Of a stretch of 64,000 nt of DNA, positions 16,260-24,400 are shown piece by piece. Below the pieces are notes generated by a model. The model was not told the DNA's origin, did no database searches, and saw nothing but the letters and a program-made list of their open reading frames with translations. The first letter of the stretch is position 1. Every line of letters begins with the position of its first letter. The DNA is from Alphaproteobacteria bacterium (lineage in GTDB: Bacteria > Pseudomonadota > Alphaproteobacteria > Kiloniellales > DSM-21159): contig JAUILQ010000020.1 of the NCBI GenBank assembly GCA_030433005.1, positions 30,308 through 94,307 of the forward strand, read 5' to 3'. A program made the translations under genes and the position numbers.

Positions 16260-18209
16260 CTACCAGCGCAGCGAGGCCAGCAGGCGGGCGAAGGGCCCGA
16301 CCCCGGCGAAGTCGACGTAGGCGGCGCGCCCGACCGGGCAGTCGGCCGCACCGAAGTCGCCCTGCTCCAGCGCAACGACGACCTGGGCCTCCGAATCGCC
16401 GGCCTCGGCGACCGCGGCCAGCTGGTCGCGGCCGAGCCGCGCGGCGGCGCCGCGCAGGTAGGCGACCTTGCCGGCGAGCGGCGTTTCGATGCCGTCGATG
16501 CGGACCTCGGCCGGCGTGCCCGGCCCGATCAGCATCAGGTCGAGCTCGGAAACGGGGACGTCGAGCAGGGGCCGGCGGCAGTCGATCCACTCGAGCAGCG
16601 GCGCGCCGCGCCCGACCGTCGCCTCGGGGCCGGTCGAGACGCGCCACACCAGGCTGCCCGGCGGCACGATCACCTCGGCGGCGCTGGTCCGGCCGAACTG
16701 CCGGCGGGTCGCCTGCCGCTCCAGGTCGAGCCTGGCCAGGGCCTCTTCGGCCTCGGCCAGGGCGTCGGTCGCCTCGATCAGCCGGAGGTCGAGCACGTCG
16801 CTGCTGTCGAAGACCCAGTCCGGGTTGCTGCCGTCGGCCGAGATGAAGACCCCCTGGCCGGCGGCCTCGAGGCGACGCCGGGCCAGGGCGATCTCCTTCT
16901 CCAGCTTGGTCTGGCGGCTCGCCAGCTCCATCATGCCGGCGAGCCGCTCGTCGGCGGTCGAGCGCGAGGCATGGCCCTTGGCGGCGAGGGTCTCCAGGCG
17001 CTCGGCGATGCGGCCGGACAGCGCGATCTGCTTCTCGACGAACGCGAGCTCCGCCTCGAGGCCGCGCAGCCCGGCCTCGAGCTGCTCGCGGAACACCTCG
17101 GCATAGATCGTCGAGCGGCGCTGCCAGCGCTCGGCGGTGCCTTTCAGCTCGTCGAGGCGAGCCTGCCTCTGCTCGACGCGCCGGGCCATCTGCGCCCTCT
17201 CCGCCTCCAGGCGCGCGACCTCCGTGTCGTCCGCCTGCAGGTCGCGGAGCAGCACGACGACGCCGTCGCTCGCGACGATGTCGCCGGGCGCCGGCACCGG
17301 CGCCTCGACCTGGCCGGAGATCGGCGCGGTGGCCGTGTAGACCCAGGTCGTGACGACGGCGTCGCGGAACAGCACCGAGGCGAGGTAGCCGCGCTGGCCG
17401 TCGAGCGCGACCGCCAGCAGGACCAGCGGGACCGCGACCAGAGCGGCACGGGCGAAGCGACGCCGCCGGCGGGCCTGGCGCAGCACCGTCTCGGCCTCTT
17501 CGACCCGCGCCGGGTCGGGCAGCACCGGCGGCGGCGGCGGCCCCGCGGCTGCCGGCGCCTCCGCTCCCCCGCCCGCCCCCGCGCCAGGACCCGGACCCCC
17601 GCCCTGGCGGGCCTGCTCGGCGCGCCGCTGGTTGTCGATCAGCCGGCGGGTGATGATGCGGATCAGCGAGAAACCCATGCGCGGGTTCTGGTGGAAGATC
17701 TGCAGAACCGCCTTCTCGGACAGCACGAAGACCAGGCCGGGATCCTCGGCGACAGCCGTGCCGGTGCGCCGGTTCTCCGGCGCGAAGAGGCCGATCTCGC
17801 CGAAGATCTCGCCGGGCTGCAGCAGCGCGTCGAGCTCGGCGATGCGCACCCGGCCCTGGGCCAGGTAGTAGAGCTCGCTGGAGCGCTCGCCCTTGCGGAA
17901 CAGCACCTCGCCGCGCGCCATCGGCCGCTCGCGCATGAAGGGGATCAGCGGCTCCAGCGGGAAGCCGCTGTCGCGCGCGCCCGCGATGTCGCGCAGCAGG
18001 CGACGGATCTGATGGAGCCGGTAGACGTTGGTCGGCAGCAGCAGGACGTGCAGGATCAGGACCGGCAGCAGCCCTTCCAGCGAGGCATAGGTGATGAAGG
18101 CGACGTTGCTGACGATGGCGACGCCGCGCAGGGCCACCATCGTGCTCATGTAGAAGCTCAGGAAGACCAGGACCGAGGCGAGGTACCCGAAGAACTCCGC
18201 GACGCTCAC
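16260..18209 (-). CDS. Membrane protein fusing a cNMP-binding domain to an HlyD-type periplasmic adaptor
   Basis: The 649-residue protein has five parts. (1) Residues 5-62: three hydrophobic helices (FFGYLASVLVFLSFYMSTMV, then two more), like the short bundle of Popeye/YgjV-type proteins. (2) About 85-190: a cyclic-nucleotide-binding domain with phosphate cassette GEIFGEIGLF (133-142) and Arg148-Thr149 (RRTGTAVA). (3) 203-232: a Gly/Pro/Ala linker. (4) 253-270: a membrane helix. (5) 290-649: an HlyD/membrane-fusion adaptor, with half-barrel YTATAPISGQVEAP, long coiled coils (about 325-500), and the returning barrel half VIVPPGSLVWRV plus DLMLIGPGTPAEVRIDG. The sensor is therefore cytoplasmic and the adaptor periplasmic. 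Alg44 uses the same plan with a PilZ domain. No export or synthase gene is adjacent. The architecture is clear, the function unknown. Confidence 0.85.
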   Translation of the reverse strand: MSVAEFFGYLASVLVFLSFYMSTMVALRGVAIVSNVAFITYASLEGLLPVLILHVLLLPTNVYRLHQIRRLLRDIAGARDSGFPLEPLIPFMRERPMARGEVLFRKGERSSELYYLAQGRVRIAELDALLQPGEIFGEIGLFAPENRRTGTAVAEDPGLVFVLSEKAVLQIFHQNPRMGFSLIRIITRRLIDNQRRAEQARQGGGPGPGAGAGGGAEAPAAAGPPPPPVLPDPARVEEAETVLRQARRRRRFARAALVAVPLVLLAVALDGQRGYLASVLFRDAVVTTWVYTATAPISGQVEAPVPAPGDIVASDGVVVLLRDLQADDTEVARLEAERAQMARRVEQRQARLDELKGTAERWQRRSTIYAEVFREQLEAGLRGLEAELAFVEKQIALSGRIAERLETLAAKGHASRSTADERLAGMMELASRQTKLEKEIALARRRLEAAGQGVFISADGSNPDWVFDSSDVLDLRLIEATDALAEAEEALARLDLERQATRRQFGRTSAAEVIVPPGSLVWRVSTGPEATVGRGAPLLEWIDCRRPLLDVPVSELDLMLIGPGTPAEVRIDGIETPLAGKVAYLRGAAARLGRDQLAAVAEAGDSEAQVVVALEQGDFGAADCPVGRAAYVDFAGVGPFARLLASLRW

Positions 18210-18301
18210 CGCCTCACCTCCCCGGCCCCGCTGCGCAAGCCGCGCGACCCGTGATTTCCGGTCTGGCCGCGGCGGCGCCGCGCTCCCACATCACCAGCAT
18301 C

Positions 18302-19162
18302 ATGTTCCTGCCGCTGCACGATACCAACGAGCGCGCCTTCCTGCGCCATGCCTGGGTCAACTGGGGGCTGATCCTGGCCTGCGTCACGGTCTGGTTCTAC
18401 CAGATCGGCGGCGACCAGCAGCATTTCGTGCAGACGCTCTACGGCTTCGGCATGGTGCCGGCGCTGCTGACCGGCGAGGCACAGCTGCCGGCCGAGGTCG
18501 CCCACGCCCCGGCCTGGCTGACCCTGGTGACCTCGCAGTTCCTGCACGGCGGCTGGATGCACCTGATCGGCAACATGCTGTTCCTCTTCGTGTTCGGCGA
18601 CAACGTCGAGGACTCCATGGGCCACCGGCGCTACCTGGCCTTCTACCTGACCTGCGGCGTCGCCGCGGCGCTCTGCCAGTTCGCCACCGCCCCCGACCCG
18701 GGCACGCCGATGATCGGCGCGAGCGGCGCCATCTCGGGCGTGCTCGGCGCCTACCTGCTGCTCAGCCCCAAGGCCAAGGTGCTGGTGCCGATCGGCTTCA
18801 TCCCGCTGTACATCCCGGCCTGGCTGCTGCTGATCTTCTGGTTCGGCCTGCAGCTCTTCTCGGCGGCCGGCGACACCGCCGGCGAGGCCGGCGTCGCCTG
18901 GTGGGCGCACATCGGCGGCTTCGTCGCGGGCCTGGTGCTGATCGTGCCCTTCAAGCGTCGCGCCGTGCCGCTGTTCGGGGGCGAGAAGCCGCCGCGCGGC
19001 CTGCGCGTCGTCCTGCCCGACAGCGCCGCGCGCGAGGCCGGAGCGCAACGCGCCCCGCGCCGGCGCCGCCCCTGGGAGCGCGGGACCGGCCGTCGACCGG
19101 GAGCCGCCCCCGGCGGCGGCGAGGGCTCCCGCCGCGGCGGCCCCTGGGGCCGCCGCGACTGA
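18302..19162 (+). CDS. Rhomboid-family intramembrane serine protease
   Basis: Rhomboids cleave membrane proteins within the bilayer. The 286-residue product (start chosen at MFLPLHDTNE, 18302) has six or so hydrophobic helices. It shows the HGGWMHLIGNMLFLFVFG loop (82-99), the nucleophile Ser141 in MIGASGAISG, and the catalytic His203 in WWAHIGGFVAG. Both catalytic residues are present. The last 60 residues are an Arg/Gly-rich cytoplasmic tail. It runs divergently from the cNMP/HlyD gene, with 92 bp between starts. An earlier in-frame ATG at 18251 adds 17 residues with no clear role. The substrate is unknown. Confidence 0.92.
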   Translation: MFLPLHDTNERAFLRHAWVNWGLILACVTVWFYQIGGDQQHFVQTLYGFGMVPALLTGEAQLPAEVAHAPAWLTLVTSQFLHGGWMHLIGNMLFLFVFGDNVEDSMGHRRYLAFYLTCGVAAALCQFATAPDPGTPMIGASGAISGVLGAYLLLSPKAKVLVPIGFIPLYIPAWLLLIFWFGLQLFSAAGDTAGEAGVAWWAHIGGFVAGLVLIVPFKRRAVPLFGGEKPPRGLRVVLPDSAAREAGAQRAPRRRRPWERGTGRRPGAAPGGGEGSRRGGPWGRRD

Positions 19163-19174
19163 CGGAGCCGACCC

Positions 19175-20680
19175 TCAGGTCTTGGGCCCGGCGGACAGCG
19201 GCCCCATCGGCATGAGCCGGACGCCGCCGCGCAGGTTGCGGTAGTCGAGCTGCAGGTGGTCGACCGGGTTCGGGCCCGGTGCGGCGGCGACCACGACCTG
19301 CTCGGCGATCGGCTGGAAGTCGGCGCGGAAGTGCACCGAGGACTTGACCGCGACGATGCCGCGCTCCTCGGGATCGACGCCGATGTGGCGCAGCATCTCG
19401 CGGTCGGCGAGCTGTGCCTTCTTCGAGGCGACGCCGACCTCGACGCCGCCCAGCTCGAGCAGCGCCATCGGGCCCAGCTCCATGCGGGCGCCGCGGTAGA
19501 ACGGCCCCGTGCACTCGAAGCGCCCGCTGCCCAGCTTCTTGACGCGGTAGCTGCCGCGCAGTGGCTCGTGGCCCGGCAGGCCGCTGTGCGAGCCGAGACC
19601 GATCTCGATCTCGGCGCCCTCGCCGGCGGCATGGGCCTGCTCGGCGGCCTTGGGATCGAAGATCAGGCCGATCACGGCGCGCGGCGCCTTCTGCCGGACC
19701 AGCTCGGCGAGCAGGCCGACGGTGTCGCCGTTGCCGCCGGCGCCGGGATTGTCCTGGGTGTCGGCCAGGACGACCGGGCGGCGCGCCCGCGCCCCGACCT
19801 GGATGGCATGGGCTACTGCGTCCTTGGCCGACATGATGGTGCCGGCGAAGCCGGCTTCCTGCTCCAGGATCGCCTGGGCCAGCTCGTCGGCGGCGCGCTC
19901 GGTCGCCGCCGGGTCCTCGCCGTAGGCGACGACCGTCGGGCCGCAGTGCCAGATGTCGGCGGGCGAAAAGCCGGCCGAGAAGGACAGCGAGGCGACGCCC
20001 GGCAGGCTCTCGCGCTCGCCGAGCGAATCGTAGAGCGCCTGGGCCGGCTCGATCAGGCTGCAGCCGCTGGTTAGCGGGATCAGGAAGGGCAGCGCGCGCC
20101 GCGCCTTGGCGAGCCGCCGGCCGGCCAGCAGGGTCGCCATCAGCCCGAAGGCGCGCGCCCCGGTCATCGCCATGTCGACGTGCGGGTAGGTGCGATAGGC
20201 GACCAGGGCGTCGGACAGCTCGACCATCGCCGGCGTGACGTTGGCGTGCAGGTCGAGGCTGACCACGACCGGCAGGTCCGGGCCGACGAGGTCGCGGACG
20301 CGGCGCAGCAGCTCGCCTTCGCCGTCCTGGTGGCGCTCGGTGACCATGGCGCCGTGCAGGTCCAGATAGAGCCCGTCGACGCCGCCCGCGGCCTTCAGGT
20401 CCTCCAGAATCTGGCCGGCGATGCGTTCGAAGGCGTCCTCGGTGACGTGGGCCGAGGGCGTCGCCGCCGCCCAGGACAGCGGCACCAACTGGTGGCCCTG
20501 GCTGCGCGCCTCGTCGATGAAGCCGGCGCAAGGCAGGTTGACGCCCGCCATCGCCTCGAAAACGGCGTCGCCGCGGCTCAGCGCCGGCCAGGCGCCGCCG
20601 CGGGCGAAGGCCGTGAAGTCCGCCTTGCTCGGCGCGAAGGTATTGGTCTCATGCTGAAAGCCGCCGACGGCGATCTTCAC
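19175..20680 (-). CDS. M81-family metallopeptidase (MlrC-like)
   Basis: The 501-residue product begins MKIAVGGFQHETNTFAPSKA, the hallmark start of MlrC-like M81 peptidases, with HETN as likely metal contact. VDGLYLDLHGAMVTE and VVSLDLHANVTPAMVELSDA are the other signature segments, and VLADTQDNPGAGGNGDT is the conserved middle motif. MlrC is known from microcystin and nodularin breakdown, but relatives occur widely in bacteria that meet no such toxin. Their usual substrates are unproven. No signal peptide is visible. The gene lies 145 bp downstream of a histidine kinase on the same strand; no shared function is evident. Confidence 0.9.
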   Translation of the reverse strand: MKIAVGGFQHETNTFAPSKADFTAFARGGAWPALSRGDAVFEAMAGVNLPCAGFIDEARSQGHQLVPLSWAAATPSAHVTEDAFERIAGQILEDLKAAGGVDGLYLDLHGAMVTERHQDGEGELLRRVRDLVGPDLPVVVSLDLHANVTPAMVELSDALVAYRTYPHVDMAMTGARAFGLMATLLAGRRLAKARRALPFLIPLTSGCSLIEPAQALYDSLGERESLPGVASLSFSAGFSPADIWHCGPTVVAYGEDPAATERAADELAQAILEQEAGFAGTIMSAKDAVAHAIQVGARARRPVVLADTQDNPGAGGNGDTVGLLAELVRQKAPRAVIGLIFDPKAAEQAHAAGEGAEIEIGLGSHSGLPGHEPLRGSYRVKKLGSGRFECTGPFYRGARMELGPMALLELGGVEVGVASKKAQLADREMLRHIGVDPEERGIVAVKSSVHFRADFQPIAEQVVVAAAPGPNPVDHLQLDYRNLRGGVRLMPMGPLSAGPKT

Positions 20681-20825
20681 GCGCGTTTCTCCCCTTGATG
20701 ATGCCGGGAAAGCGACGGTCCCGCGGGCCGGCCTTGCGGCCGACCGGCCCGAGCCCCGGCCAATGAGAGGCCGCAGCCTAGAGCAGAAGGTCGCCTTTTG
20801 GAATCGGGTCGCGGCCGGAGCGGAC

Positions 20826-22610
20826 TCACCGGACGGCGGCGCCGGCCTGGCGCGGCTCGCCGTCGAGACGCGGCACGAGGCTGCCCGGCAGAACCACAGT
20901 CACCGAGGTGCCCTCGCCCGGCCGGCTGTCGAGCGAGAGACGGCCCCCGTGCAGCTCGACCAGCGACTTGACGATCGCCAGGCCGAGCCCGGATCCTTCG
21001 CGCCGCCGGGTCGAGTGATCGCGGCCGCGCTCGAAGGGCTGCAGGATCGCCTCCATGTCCGCGGCGGGAATGCCGATGCCGTCGTCCTCGACCTGCAGCA
21101 CCGCCTCGCCCGCCGACGAGACCCGCCAGGCCAGGCGCACCCGGCCCCCGGAGTCGGTGAACTTGATGGCATTGCTGACCAGGTTGGTGACGATCTGGGC
21201 CAGGGCGCGCGAGTCGGCGACGATCGCCTCCGGGGCCCGGTCGAGCTCGACGGCCAGCTCTATCCCGCGCTGCTTGGCAAGCGGCTGGAGGAAACGCAGG
21301 ACCTCCTGCGTCGTCTGGCGCGGATCCATCGGCGCGGCGTCGAGTTCCCACGCCCCGACCTCGATGCGCGACAGGTCGATGACGTTCTCGATCAGGCGCA
21401 GCAGGTGCTGGCCGCTGGCGCGGATGTCGGTGATGTAGCCCCGGTAGGCGGGATGGCCGAGAGGGCCCTTGACCTGGCGGTCGAGCAGCTCGGAGAAGCC
21501 GAGGATCGCGTTGAGCGGGGTCCGCAGCTCGTGGCTGACGTTGGCCAGGAACACGGTCTTGATGCGGTTGGCCCGCTCGGCCTCGTCGCGTGCCTCGCGG
21601 GCCGCCAGCTCGCGCCGCGCGAGCTCGCGGTGGCTGTCCTCCAGCGCCTCGACGGTCTGCGCGATGGTGCGCGCGGCCAGACGCGTGGCGACGATCATGG
21701 CGGCGACCAGGGCGAGCAGCAGCAGCAGGACCAGCGCGCCCGGCACCGCGGCCTCGGCCAGCGCCTCGACGCCGGGTCGCGCCGGATCCCAGGCGAGGGC
21801 GGCGACCGCCGTGCCGTCGGGTCCGATCAGCGCCAGGCGGTCCCCTCCCGCCGGCTCGGCTGCGGGCGACAGGCGCAGGTTGGGCAGCAGGTAGCGCGCG
21901 GCGAGCTCGTCCAGCAGCTCCACATCGAGACGCCGGGCATAGATCAGCACCGGCCGCGGCTGCGGCCGCAGTTCGGCCCACAGCGGGTACTCCGGCGTGA
22001 CCGCGGCGGCGACGCCCAGGTAGACCGCTTCGCCGTCGCGGAAGAAGGCGGAGCTCGGCAGCGGGTCGTCCATCGGCGCGGCCCGCGCCGCCGCGATCAG
22101 CGCCGCCGCCCGCCCGCCGAGCAGCGCCGCCGGTGCGAGCGTGCCGGACGCCCGATCCGCGTCCCCCGCACCCTGCCCGTTGGCGCCATCCACTTCCGCG
22201 TTCTTCCCCTCCGCGCCCTGCCCGATTGCAGCGGCGGCCGCCGAGTAGAGCGGGCGATCGTCCGCGCCGACCACGAAGGCGGCGTCGAAACCGTAGGTCT
22301 CCAGCGACCAGAAGCCGACGTTCTCGTCGGCCCAGGCGCTGCCCCGCTCGCCGCGGGCGAAGGCCACGGTGTCGTCCCAGTAGGCGAAGTCGTAGACGTG
22401 CGAGCGGTCGCTGGCCGCCAGCTGGCCGAGCGCCGTCTGCGCGAGATGCGAGGCCTGCTCGGCGGCCTCGCGGTCGAGGCTGCGGTCGAGGTGGACGAGC
22501 AGCAGCCCGCCGCTGCACAGGAACAGCAGGACCAGAAGCGCGATGGTCAGGTGAAAGCGGCGCGTGACCGCGCGCACCGCCCCGCCGACCTGCCGATCAC
22601 CCGCCTGCAT
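20826..22610 (-). CDS. Membrane sensor histidine kinase with CHASE4-like periplasmic domain
   Basis: The 594-residue protein (ATG 22610, with AGGA 10 bases upstream) has membrane helices at 21-39 and 290-309 flanking a periplasmic domain. The segment YDFAYWDDTVAFARG with WADENVGFWSL is typical of CHASE4. Then come a coiled linker and the HisKA box FLANVSHELRTPLNAILGF with phospho-acceptor His360. The HATPase_c domain follows (NLVSNAIKFTDSGGRVRLAW; DDGIGIP; GSGLGLAIVKSLVELHGG). No response regulator is adjacent, so the partner is unknown. The frame is open to 22754, but the extra 48 residues look non-coding. Confidence 0.92.
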   Translation of the reverse strand: MQAGDRQVGGAVRAVTRRFHLTIALLVLLFLCSGGLLLVHLDRSLDREAAEQASHLAQTALGQLAASDRSHVYDFAYWDDTVAFARGERGSAWADENVGFWSLETYGFDAAFVVGADDRPLYSAAAAAIGQGAEGKNAEVDGANGQGAGDADRASGTLAPAALLGGRAAALIAAARAAPMDDPLPSSAFFRDGEAVYLGVAAAVTPEYPLWAELRPQPRPVLIYARRLDVELLDELAARYLLPNLRLSPAAEPAGGDRLALIGPDGTAVAALAWDPARPGVEALAEAAVPGALVLLLLLALVAAMIVATRLAARTIAQTVEALEDSHRELARRELAAREARDEAERANRIKTVFLANVSHELRTPLNAILGFSELLDRQVKGPLGHPAYRGYITDIRASGQHLLRLIENVIDLSRIEVGAWELDAAPMDPRQTTQEVLRFLQPLAKQRGIELAVELDRAPEAIVADSRALAQIVTNLVSNAIKFTDSGGRVRLAWRVSSAGEAVLQVEDDGIGIPAADMEAILQPFERGRDHSTRRREGSGLGLAIVKSLVELHGGRLSLDSRPGEGTSVTVVLPGSLVPRLDGEPRQAGAAVR

Positions 22611-22762
22611 CGCCGGCCATCCTTCCCGGATATGCGCGTTAAGGTTGCTTTCTAAAAAGGCGCCACACACCTTTTGCTCATGCCGTCGAGGCTCCGCGAC
22701 GCATGGCGAGACGCCCCAGCGAAATGCCCGGCGACTCTGCCGATACCCAAGCAAAGCACAAG

Positions 22763-22811
22763 AAAAAATCGGCTCGCTGCCAGAGACCTGCGATCCGGCG
22801 CAGCCGCGAGC
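22763..22811 (-). terminator. Weak intrinsic terminator candidate after the PAP2 gene
   Basis: On the minus strand, GCTCG/CGAGC and CTGC/GCAG can pair (9 bp with a 3-base bulge and a 19-base loop). They are followed within four bases by six T residues. The long loop and bulge make it weak. Confidence 0.3.
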
Positions 22812-22823
22812 GACCGCACTACC

Positions 22824-23597
22824 TCAGGTTGCCGACGCGCCGCCGCGCGAAGACAGCAGCAGCGGGCGCAGCCGGCGCCGCAGCGCGCGCCGCCACCAGC
22901 GGCCCTCGGCCTTGACGCCGGTGCCCGCTCGGCCCCGCTGGAACAGCCAGCCGCGGTCGCGGAAGAAGCGGGCGAACAGCAGGGTGAAGATCAGCCCGGT
23001 CGCGGCGCCGCCCGCCACGTCGGAGAAGTAGTGGGCATTGACCACGACCCGGCTGGCGGCGATCACCACCGCCAGCGCCAGCAGCCAGCGCCGAGCGCCG
23101 GGCAGCAGCAGGCTGAGCGCGGCGGCCACGGCGAAGACCGTCGTGGCGTGGCCGGACGGAAAGGAATGCAGGTCCCCCTCCAGCCCTGGCGGCAGGAAGC
23201 CGTAGACCTGCTGCTCGTCGAGCAGCTTGGGCCGAGCCCGACCGAACAGGATCTTGAGCAGGTTGGCGAGGATGCCCGAGCCGGCGACCGCCCAGAAAAA
23301 GAAGAAGGCGTAACCGGCCAGCCAGGCCGCGAGCCGGCGGACGACCCGCCGCGTGCTCAGCAGCACCGTCCCGGCGGCTCCTATGGTCAGCAGCCCGCTG
23401 CCGATCAGATAGGCATCCGACTTGCCGAAGTCGGTGATGAAGCGGAACAGGTCGAGCAGCGGCTCGCCGGCCTCGCGCAGCAGCAGCGAGAGCGGCCGGT
23501 CGATCAGGAACACGCCGAGCAGCACCGCGACTGCGAGCGCGCCCCAGAAGGCCGGGCTGCGGTGCAGCAGCAGGTCGTCTCGATCCGCGGTCGTCAC
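22824..23597 (-). CDS. PAP2-family membrane phosphatase
   Basis: PAP2 enzymes remove phosphate from lipid phosphates such as undecaprenyl diphosphate or phosphatidic acid. The product has about six membrane helices and all three motifs: KILFGRARP, HSFPSGHATTVFA and SRVVVNAHYFSDV. The active site should face the periplasm. The C-terminal 40 residues are Arg-rich. The start is uncertain: GTG 23597 begins VTTADRDDLLLHRSP, while longer options use TTG codons (for example 23675). None has a good ribosome site. The gene is divergent from the CDF-like gene. A role in lipid-carrier recycling would suit the nearby glycosyltransferases but is not shown. Confidence 0.88.
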   Translation of the reverse strand: MTTADRDDLLLHRSPAFWGALAVAVLLGVFLIDRPLSLLLREAGEPLLDLFRFITDFGKSDAYLIGSGLLTIGAAGTVLLSTRRVVRRLAAWLAGYAFFFFWAVAGSGILANLLKILFGRARPKLLDEQQVYGFLPPGLEGDLHSFPSGHATTVFAVAAALSLLLPGARRWLLALAVVIAASRVVVNAHYFSDVAGGAATGLIFTLLFARFFRDRGWLFQRGRAGTGVKAEGRWWRRALRRRLRPLLLSSRGGASAT

Positions 23598-23731
23598 TCG
23601 GGGAGCAGTCGGACTCAAGGCAGGAATTCCAGGTCGCAGGGCCCCCCTGATAGCCGCCGCGCCGGCCGCCGGCAAGCCGTGCCCGGGTGGCGCCGGTTGG
23701 ATCGTGCCGGCGAAGCCTCTATCTTGAAGTC

Positions 23732-24400
23732 ATGGCTTCTTCCTGCTGCAGTCCGCCGGCGGCCGAGACACCGGCACCCGATCCCGGCTTTCGCCGCGTC
23801 CTCTGGATCGCCCTGGCGATCAACGCCGGCTTCTTCGGCATCGAACTCGCGGCCGCCCTGGCCGCCGGCTCGACCTCGCTGCAGGCCGACGCGATCGATT
23901 TCGCCGGCGATGCGGGCAACTACCTGATCAGTCTGCTGGTCGTCGGCATGGGCCTGCGCGCCCGGGCGCGGGCCGCCCTGGTCAAGGGCGCGACCATGGC
24001 GCTCTTCGGACTCTGGGTCCTGGCCATGGCCGGCTGGCAGGTCGCCGCCGGCGGCCAGCCCCACGCCCCGACCATGGGCGTCGTCGGCGCCGCCGCGCTG
24101 GCCGCCAACCTGGTCGTGTTCCTGCTGCTCTGGCGCCACCGCGCCGGCGACAGCAACCGGCGCTCGGTCTGGCTGTGCTCGCGCAACGACCTCTTCGGCA
24201 ATTTGGCGGTGCTGCTCGCCGCCCTCGGCGTCTTCGGCACCGGCAGCTTCTGGCCCGACGCCCTTGTCGCGGCCCTGATGGCCGGCCTCGCCCTGCAGGG
24301 CTCCGTGTCGGTCATCCGCCAGGCCCTGGGAGAGTTGCGCGAGACGCGGCGCCCGGCGGCAAGAGAGGAAGCTGGGCCCGCCTACTCGGCCAGCCGGTAG
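23732..24400 (+). CDS. Small CDF-like cation transporter with Cys/Asp site
   Basis: The 222-residue protein has six membrane helices arranged like cation diffusion facilitators, which expel divalent metals by proton antiport. The helix-2 site reads D56-x3-D60 (IDFAGDAGNYLISLLV). The helix-5 site reads C149-x3-D153 (CSRNDLFGNLAVLLAALG), where classic zinc CDFs have His or Asp in the first place. The N-terminus carries Cys5-Cys6 (MASSCCSPP), another possible metal contact. The usual cytoplasmic C-terminal dimer domain is missing, since the protein ends about 25 residues after helix 6. Its last 19 bp overlap the convergent glycosyltransferase gene. Confidence 0.8.
   Translation: MASSCCSPPAAETPAPDPGFRRVLWIALAINAGFFGIELAAALAAGSTSLQADAIDFAGDAGNYLISLLVVGMGLRARARAALVKGATMALFGLWVLAMAGWQVAAGGQPHAPTMGVVGAAALAANLVVFLLLWRHRAGDSNRRSVWLCSRNDLFGNLAVLLAALGVFGTGSFWPDALVAALMAGLALQGSVSVIRQALGELRETRRPAAREEAGPAYSASR

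Noticed and set aside
12830..16375. An 1181-codon open frame on the minus strand through GST, LysR and xthA
   Set aside because: It is a shadow across several confident genes on both strands; composition and lack of motifs show it is non-coding.
22655..22675. AAAAGG/CCTTTT inverted repeat as a terminator
   Set aside because: A six-base AT-rich stem without a following T-run on the relevant strand is too weak.
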